Assembly (NCBI GenBank): GCA_026419785.1
Contig: JAODTK010005917.1
Location: 124,001 to 188,000, forward strand
Length of the DNA: 64,000 nucleotides
Direction of reading: 5' to 3'
Origin: Sclerodactyla briareus
Lineage: Eukaryota; Echinodermata; Holothuroidea; Dendrochirotida; Sclerodactylidae
Shown piece by piece: positions 57,415 to 64,000 of this stretch (position 1 is its first letter; every line of letters starts with the position of its first letter). The notes below the pieces were generated by a model that was not told the DNA's origin, did not search any database, and saw only the letters and a program-made list of their open reading frames with translations. Position numbers and translations under genes: made by a program.

Positions 57415-58800
57415 CTAGGGGTTATGGTGAGTTATGGATCGGGGGGGTTTTTTCGTGACTCCCCCCCCCCCCCCATTTTCCTGCCGCTTTCGCAAACTTG
57501 GATCCCTGCCTACAAGTCTGGTCCGTTGCGAGTTCAGAGAGAAACTAACAGCCCCCCTCCCCCAAACAACAAAGGAAAGCATTTTTCAATTTTTGCAAGT
57601 TGCCCCCGTAATAGTCAGTGCCCCCGTAAGAGTAGATATTGCCAAAATCCACTGCGGGGATATGGGATGCCGGCAGTGGATTCTGTCCACCGCGCGGTTC
57701 ATGGACACTAAGTTTTCAGTGAGAAATTGATCCATGTGTCCTATGCTGCAGTTTGAATAAAAAAAAGACGACGGTTTATACGTCATAAGGTTATCCGGGG
57801 AAAATAACGACGAAGTCAGATGCCGAAAAAACGTGATCTTATTCATTTATATCAGGCATACAAAAAGTACACACACCACAGTTCAAGTCACGAAAATGGA
57901 ATGGGCGTTTTACAGGTGTTAACTTGTGAAAAAAGTTATTGGTTGTTAAAAAAGGAGAACATTCATGGCTACTCAATAGGGAACATTGAGTTGTCATCAA
58001 TGGGGTTCGTCTCCTTGACGAAGGTCACTAGGGGTGTTCCCCGATGATCGGTTATTGGGCCATTGCTTTTTCTGGCGTATATTGACGATCTGGAAATTCG
58101 GTGCATTCCAGAGTAAGTTTGCGGACGATACAGTTGTATCAGGGTGGTTGCTTCGAACGATGAGGTTGCAATAAATCTCCATATGGTCTCGATTGGCAAA
58201 TGTTTTTCAATCCGATAAGCGGCAAAGTTATGCATGTGGTCCACAATCGCAACGATTCTTAAAGGTAAATGGGCCAAAATATTCTCAGGTGAATTCAGGA
58301 AAGAACTCGTGTTCATTGTAATTCTTCTTGAAACCTTCTAAGCAGTGTGCTGAAGCTGCGGAGGAAAGGTAGCTGAACTCTTGATAGACGTCACTTCAGT
58401 TCCTTGAGTAACGATATTTTGTCCGGTGGGTGGACCCTCACCTGGAGATTCTGTCAAGTATGAATCCGTATTTCTCGAAAGACAGCAGGGATATGGAAAC
58501 GTCCAGCGGAGGGCCACTAGATTAATCACTGGTCTTAGAGATTTCCCTTACGAGGAGAGATTAAGGCGCTCGGTCTAACTTCGGGATGGAGCAGCTGAGA
58601 CGAAATTCGAAGGTGATGTGATTCAGGTTTTTGAAAGTTAATGGATTCGAGGGCACTTCTTCACACTATTTCTTTTAGTTTTCCAAAGTACCACCAATAG
58701 GGGTCAATGTGCCCTCAAGTTCCTGGAAAACGATTGTGGATTGGACATTCGGAAATATTCTTCTCCCAGAGAGTTCTTAATGAGGAATTGTGGGCGATTC
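57415..58800. repeat. Tandem duplication B, copy 1 (about 1,385 bp)
   Basis: Begins with GGTGTAGCTAGGGGTTATGG and repeats from 58801 onward at an offset of 1,385 bp (GTTATGGTGA at 57421 and 58806). Differences are mostly single-base indels. The unit contains a TATGGGATGCCGGCAGTGG block and a 5'-truncated LINE. Confidence 0.92.
57965..58800 (+). pseudogene. LINE family 1, 5'-truncated reverse transcriptase, copy in duplication B1
   Basis: The plus strand starts within the polymerase palm: VTRGVP, then GPLLFLAYIDDLEI with YIDD at 58078-58089, followed by KFADDT. Downstream are SKQCAEAA, a LEILS...MNPYFSKDS stretch and an RRATR-like GGPLD. YEERLR follows in another frame, then SQRVxNEE-like sequence near the 3' end. 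The DNA around the YIDD box (TTTCTGGCGTATATTGACGA) is identical to that at 42750. Frameshifts are many. It has no ACTAA tail before the duplication junction. Confidence 0.85.
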
Positions 58801-60190
58801 TAGGGGTTATGGTGAGTTATGGATCCGTCGTTGACTCCCCTCCCCCCCACTAGTCCTGCCCCGCTTTTCGGAAACTCTGATCCCCCCGCCTACAAGTCGG
58901 GTCCGTTGCGAGTCAGAGAGAACATAAAAAGCCCCCTTCCCCAAAAACAAAAAGGAAGAATTTTTCATTTTTGCAGTGCCCCGTAATAGTAGATATGCCA
59001 AAATCCACTGCGGGGATATGGGATGCCGCAGTGGATTTGTTCCACCGCGCCCTGGGTTGACATGGACACTAAGTTTTCCAGTGAGAATTGTCCATGTGTC
59101 CTATGCTGCAGTTGAAGAAAAAAAAGGATCCACGGTTCAATACGTCATAAGGTTATCCGGGGAAAATAACGACGAAGTCAGATGCCGAAAAATACGTGAT
59201 CTTATCATTTCTATCAGGCATACAAGTACACACACAGTTCAAGTCCGAAAATGAATGGGGTTTTACAGTGTGTAACTGGTGTGAAAAGTTATTGGTGTTA
59301 AAAAAAGGGAAACATTCCATGGATAATCAATAGGGAACAAAAGAGTGGTCATCAATGGGCGTCGTCTCCTTTGTAAATGGTCACTAGTCGTGTCCCCCGA
59401 TGATAGGTTTTGGGGCCATTGCTTTTTCTGGCGTATTATGACGATTATGGAAGATTCGGTGCATTCCAGAGTTAAAAGTTTGGGGACGATACCAAGTGTA
59501 TCGGGTGGTTGCTTCGACCGATGATGTTGTTGCAATATAATCTCCATATGGTCTTCGATGGCAAATGTTGTTCAATGCCAATAAGTGAAAAGTTATTCAT
59601 GTTGGTTCCCACAATCCGCAACGCTTCTTTCAGTTCAATGGGCAAAAATTTCATCAGGTGAATTCAGGAACGAATCTCGGGTCATTTATTCTTCTTTGAA
59701 ACAGTTAAGCAGTTGTGTGAAAGCTGCGAGGAAGGTAGCTGAACTCGATAGAGTCACGTTCAGTTTTCCTTGATACGAGGTATTGTGTGTCCGGTTGGTT
59801 TGGACATCACATGGAGTATTCTGTCCAAGTATGAATCCGATTTCTCGAAAGACAAGCAGGTATTACTTGAAAACTTTCAGCGGAGGGCCACTAGAATAAT
59901 TCACTGTCTTAGAGATTCACCTTACGAGGAGAGATTAAGGCGTCTCGGTCTAACTTCGGAATGGAGCTGAGTACGCGGAGACGAATTCGAGGTGATATTT
60001 GATCAGGTTTTTTTTAAAATTGTTCATGATTCGAGGGCCTTTCTTTCCACTATGTCTTTTAGTTGTCCCAAGTTACCACATAAATAGGGGGTCAGTGCTC
60101 AAGCTTCCTGGAAAACGCTTGTGGATTGGACATTTCGGAAAATATTTCTTATCCCAGAGAGTTATTAATGAGAATTGTGGCGAATTCTTT
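58801..60190. repeat. Tandem duplication B, copy 2
   Basis: Second copy of 57415-58800. The junction is abrupt at 58800/58801, where the LINE 3' part runs into TAGGGGTTATGG. Indel differences include a broken TATTATGACGAT where copy 1 has TATATTGACGAT. Confidence 0.92.
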
Positions 60191-60215
60191 ATGCATCTGG
60201 GTTTTCCTTCGATTT
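59335..60215 (+). pseudogene. LINE family 1, 5'-truncated reverse transcriptase, copy in duplication B2
   Basis: Same fragment as 57965-58800. It includes the degraded YIDD region (59430-59445), SKQL.ESCEE-like sequence and ENFQRRATRIIHCLRDSPYE (59865-59930), the clearest RRATR...L.D.SYEERLRRL block in the window. It ends with LSQRVINE near 60165. Frame changes differ from those of copy 1, so at least some are private to one copy. Confidence 0.85.
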
Positions 60216-62358
60216 TGGGATGTTGTGGCCTCCAGGTCTCTCATGAGGATTATGGGCTCGGACATTTTTTCAACTCTAAACTAACTATCTGTTGGTCAAT
60301 TTTGTTGGTGCGAGCAGCAAAATGGCCCAAATCACAACGAATGAGCTGTGATAAAGTGTCCCCAGGCATTTCATTTTCACTTATTTCCATGGAAACGATG
60401 CAAATTTGTGACATCTGGAAAGAATTCTGATCCGAATTGGCAAACGAGGAGAAACTAATTTCTTAGAGGGGCACATTGTGTTAAGCAGTCAATGGAGCAA
60501 GTCAGAGAATCATGATATTCCACTCAGTTGTGGGGCTTAGGCCTCATCGCGGACAAATGTGGTAGGCTAGTGTTCAAGGCATTCTATCTTTACTAATTTT
60601 GACAGGAAATCCGATTAAAATCTGAACTCAAATGGGGTCATTTTCCTGATTTCCGAAACGGCATGTGTATGTGAAGTAGAATACAAGAACAACATATCAA
60701 GATTTGGTGGCAATCACCCAAAATGGGTGATATATCGTTGATTTTTCTGGCTGGCGCCATTGACTGCTAAAAACGAAGTGCCCCTATGAAATGAGTTTCG
60801 CAAATGGCCTATAATGATGTGCAAATTATGTGTATTTTGGCAGTATATATATTCATTATGAACAAGCCAATCGCCCCCTCCCGAGTGTCTCGCCTGGTGC
60901 CCGATCAGTTTTTTCTTCGATCAGTGCACCATACAAACAGTATAATTCTTTCATGTGCTGCTTTAGATTTTGGTTATTAGCATTACAAAACAGGACAGCC
61001 GCCACTAATCGAGTGAAATTTCAAATTCATAATGAATGATTATTGAACATACATATACACCAAAAGAGGACAAGTTATGTGAAAAAGTGACTACAAATGC
61101 CTTAAATATGCAAATTTGACTGAACAATAGTCAACTTCCATTGACTAACATCTCAAGGACAATGGGTGGACAACACTTGAATACTTTTCATGGGAATCCA
61201 ACAAACTGAAAATTTGCACGAATTGAGCAATTATACACAGAATAATCCCCAGTGACTCGATGTTCAATTTTAAAATTTCTGGACATAAAGGTAGCCTACC
61301 ATACCCATCAAGCTTATAGAAATCGAACTGTAGTCTCATGGCCACCAGGACAGGGTCACAATAGAAATAACGGGGAACATTCGTTTCAGTGGGTGTTTGC
61401 TCGAGCGATTGTTAGATATGACAGAGGACAACTTAGGGCGGAATTTCACTCAGCTCATGCGCAAAAACAAATATGGGAGCGACAATATACGTGGGGGGTG
61501 CGCGACCACATGCATATCATAGCCAAATGTCACGTGGATACCACTCGGTCACGCTTTCGCCCGAGTATATATGAAGTTTTCACCTCTCCCTGGGGGCGCT
61601 ACCGTTTTAGGTTAAAAATTACAACGGTAAGACTTACCCCAGGATAGATTTTTAGAGCAACTTTTACGCAGACCACAGGCCCAGGAATAAAATTATGTGG
61701 CATCTTTTTTACCCAAGTGTTCTGGGAATTCCATCCAACCTGGGGAGTACAGGACTCGGTATTATGGAGGCAATCACTGCCAAGTTGAGCCCAAGCAACC
61801 CAGGCCGGAAACAGGCGGGGCAGTAGACGGATACCCCTGATTGTCAGTATAAGATGATGCAGCTAGTATCGAGGATGAATTATATATATAGCTTTGCTTT
61901 TTGCCGAAGCCACAACCAGTTGCCAAGGGACAATGCACAATACAAAATATAGCTAGGCTTGTGGCCTACCAATGAAGCGCTCCAAATTAGTTGGCCTAAC
62001 CTAGCCTACCTAAGACATAAACTGAAGATCTAGAAGCTGCTATAACTGGCAATTCGCCTAATAATATATACGACATACTTGATACAACAAGAGGTTAGCT
62101 ATCCTAGCTTGGCAAACAGTAGATTCTCGTGATGTAGCACTGTAGGAAAATAGGTCTGCAATGGCTGGAGGTCCAAGGTGGAGGACCATGTGTGACAGCG
62201 GCATTACACAGCGTCCACATATCAAATATGACCTCTAAGCAACAACAAAGGTTCAAATTAACATATAATGACATTCTTGGATATTCATTGGAAAAAGTCC
62301 AGTTGACGTGTAGTGCAGGGAAGTCAAGTACAACCACAGTATCATCGTGGCCACGACA
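60216..62358. other. Unassigned DNA
   Basis: Frames of 131-143 codons at 59999-60430 and 61252-61647 show no known domain beyond the LINE end. No gene supported. Confidence 0.4.
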
Positions 62359-62446
62359 TGCACACACACGCACGTACACACACACACACCCCAACACACA
62401 CACACACACACACACACACGCACGTACACACACTCACACACACGGG

Positions 62447-62480
<34 letters not shown>

Positions 62481-62558
62481 ACAACACACACACACACACA
62501 CGTACACACACACTCCCTCTCACACACACACACACACAAAACTCACACATACACACAC
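62359..62558. repeat. (CA)n microsatellite, about 200 bp
   Basis: CACACACACA interrupted by CGTACA, CTCACA, CGGGA and CCCTCT. It gives spurious Thr-His frames on plus and Cys-Val frames on minus. Confidence 0.97.
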
Positions 62559-63003
62559 GAGCGCGCGATGTTACCTGTCTGCTTCAAGCTCAAATCCATG
62601 ACGTCACTGCGGAAAGTGAGATTTGTATGGCTCGTATTCCTCTCCCTGTTTTTGTTCAAGTACGCCTCCACAAAGTCGACCGTGCGTCAATGATTGCCTG
62701 TTCCGCCAGTTTTCCTGTGAATATCTTTGAACGAACAGTGTATAAAACAGTTTGCAGTCAGAGATGATACAGCTAATGAACTGAGTAGAGATCTAACATA
62801 CAGTTATTGAGCGACATGATAGGCTGGATTCACCCTAATCTCGGGGGTGCATATAATAAAGACATTCTCATGATATTGTCATGACGGAATCGTGACCCTC
62901 TGAAAGTCCTCTGAAGGTACAGACATGGTAGTTCACCCATTTTATTCTGCAAATTACAAAATTTTTCACATAACGTCATTAGCCACTGTAATGACCTTTA
63001 CAT
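62559..63003. other. Unassigned DNA
   Basis: No gene or strong repeat seen. Confidence 0.4.
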
Positions 63004-63015
63004 GATAGATAGATC

Positions 63016-63051
<36 letters not shown>

Positions 63052-63052
63052 T
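63004..63052. repeat. (GATA)n microsatellite
   Basis: About eleven GATA tetramers with one TCGA interruption. A 12-G run follows at 63086-63097. Confidence 0.97.
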
Positions 63053-64000
63053 ATGAAGTATATTTTCAATTGGAGTGGGGATTGTGGGGGGGGGGGGCTC
63101 TAGCGACAGTGGTCCAGGGCTTTAGCCATATTGAATAGCACGTCTGCCAGTGAATATTTGAAAATTTAATATCGTGAAAGAAAGCTATTTGTACTGACAG
63201 CTAGCCAAAAATATTCTGAATTTAGTTTCAAGAATTAATACCATGCCCAATGTTCAGCAAATAAACATTTTGTAGGAAAACGATGAAGAATACTCATGAA
63301 TGTCCCTGAAACCACAACAGTCCAAGAAGAAGTAGAAGTAGAAGAAGAAGAAGAATTATTCCGCCAATTTCTGAAAAACAAGTCAATACTGCGTGTTTTG
63401 AAGGCAATGACCCTCATGGACCAAACAACACCCACAGGATGTTGTTCCACTCATTATTCACTCCATGCGGAGACAGATACTTCCGAGTGACATGAATTGG
63501 TTCCTTATCAGTAACAGCTACAGAGATATGCCCCAACGAACCAGAGCCTGAGCAAGTAACTCTTCACATTTTGAATCAACTCTGTAGGCCATTTATCTGC
63601 ATCAGATCCGGAGGGTGCACACTATCCAAACAACGATCTATACGCTAAAAGGACGTCACACCTTTCGGGAAAATGTTCTGGAATAATTTTCTCTTGAAAA
63701 AAAAAAATTTTGTTGGAGGAAAAGTACATTCCCTATAGGCCAGCCAGTTTTCTTAGTAATTTTGATAACTTCCATATCAGATTTTCGATTTCCTTATCGG
63801 GAAATATTCTCCTTTGATGAAGGCTACAAAGAACTCACGATTTCCTTATGTCAATGGATGAAGTTTTCATCGAAATTCCCTTAGATTATAATTTCAACTT
63901 TCCCGTAGCCTTTTCCTCGGGAAGAAAAACAGAACGAAACATTGTTTCCTTCGGGGAATCCTAGCCAATGTTAGGGAAATGACGATTCTCATGAAAATTA
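63053..64000. other. Unassigned DNA to the right edge
   Basis: GAA-rich patch near 63325-63360. CGGGAA/TTCCC words recur near 63670-63960 (TATCGGGAAATA, CTCGGGAAG, TTCGGGGAA), but no clear repeat structure was established. Confidence 0.4.

Noticed and set aside
62192-62767. 191-codon Thr-His frame and matching Cys-Val minus frames
   Set aside because: Produced by the (CA)n microsatellite.
1-64000. Bacterial operons, CRISPR arrays or phage-like clusters
   Set aside because: No ORF density, no ribosome-binding-site pattern and no spaced palindromic repeat array with unique spacers. All tandem arrays here are contiguous satellites.

Overview
The window looks like nuclear DNA from a metazoan, most probably a marine invertebrate. 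This rests on four things. There are no dense bacterial-type ORFs. Microsatellites are abundant: (GT/CA)n, (TCTA)n, (GATA)n, (CAA)n, (CGTT)n. Decayed non-LTR retrotransposons and small inverted-repeat transposons fill much of the sequence. Palindromic TAGGCCTA-like words recur, a habit I associate with echinoderms and other marine deuterostomes (inference). No complete host gene, tRNA, rRNA or CRISPR array could be supported.

Layout. 1-653: minus-strand endonuclease domain of a non-LTR element cut by the left edge. 1.4-2.5 kb: (GT)n and a ~120-bp degenerate tandem repeat. 6.1-6.8 kb, 15.0 kb and 17.4 kb: four minus-strand candidate coding exons with splice-like borders and no recognisable family. 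8-10.3 kb: nearly full-length but broken minus-strand LINE with an (ACTAA)n tail. 11.8-12.8 kb: a 20-bp satellite and a purine-rich repeat. 16.1-16.9 kb: three-unit repeat array, with a single copy at 9.0 kb. 19-27 kb: several small inverted-repeat elements, one with a perfect 8-bp target duplication, and a LINE 3' end at 20.3-20.8 kb. 30.96-36.6 kb: a ~2.8-kb unit present twice in tandem, differing mostly by single-base indels, each copy carrying a hAT-type MITE. 38.2-43.8 kb: three plus-strand LINE fragments followed by long microsatellites. 44.4-52.3 kb: nested repeats, a 41-bp minisatellite (46.3-47.05 kb), a ~0.9-kb element with long GC-rich terminal inverted repeats (50.1-51.0 kb), and a ~60-70-bp tandem array. 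54.2-54.8 kb: 3' end of an RTE-like reverse transcriptase. 57.4-60.2 kb: a 1,385-bp unit, again twice in tandem with indel-type differences, carrying a 5'-truncated LINE. 60.2-64 kb: mostly featureless apart from (CA)n and (GATA)n.

How the pieces fit. One LINE family (apurinic-like endonuclease plus reverse transcriptase with a YIDD box, and an ACTAA-repeat tail) accounts for at least five fragments on both strands. The reverse-transcriptase tails at 20.3, 38.3 and 54.2 kb belong to other lineages. The two noisy tandem duplications and more than 20 G or C runs of 9 or longer suggest unpolished long-read sequence or local misassembly, so frameshifts here cannot all be read as biological decay. 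I found no convincing undescribed functional system. The best leads are the unidentified minus-strand exons and the unclassified repeat families.
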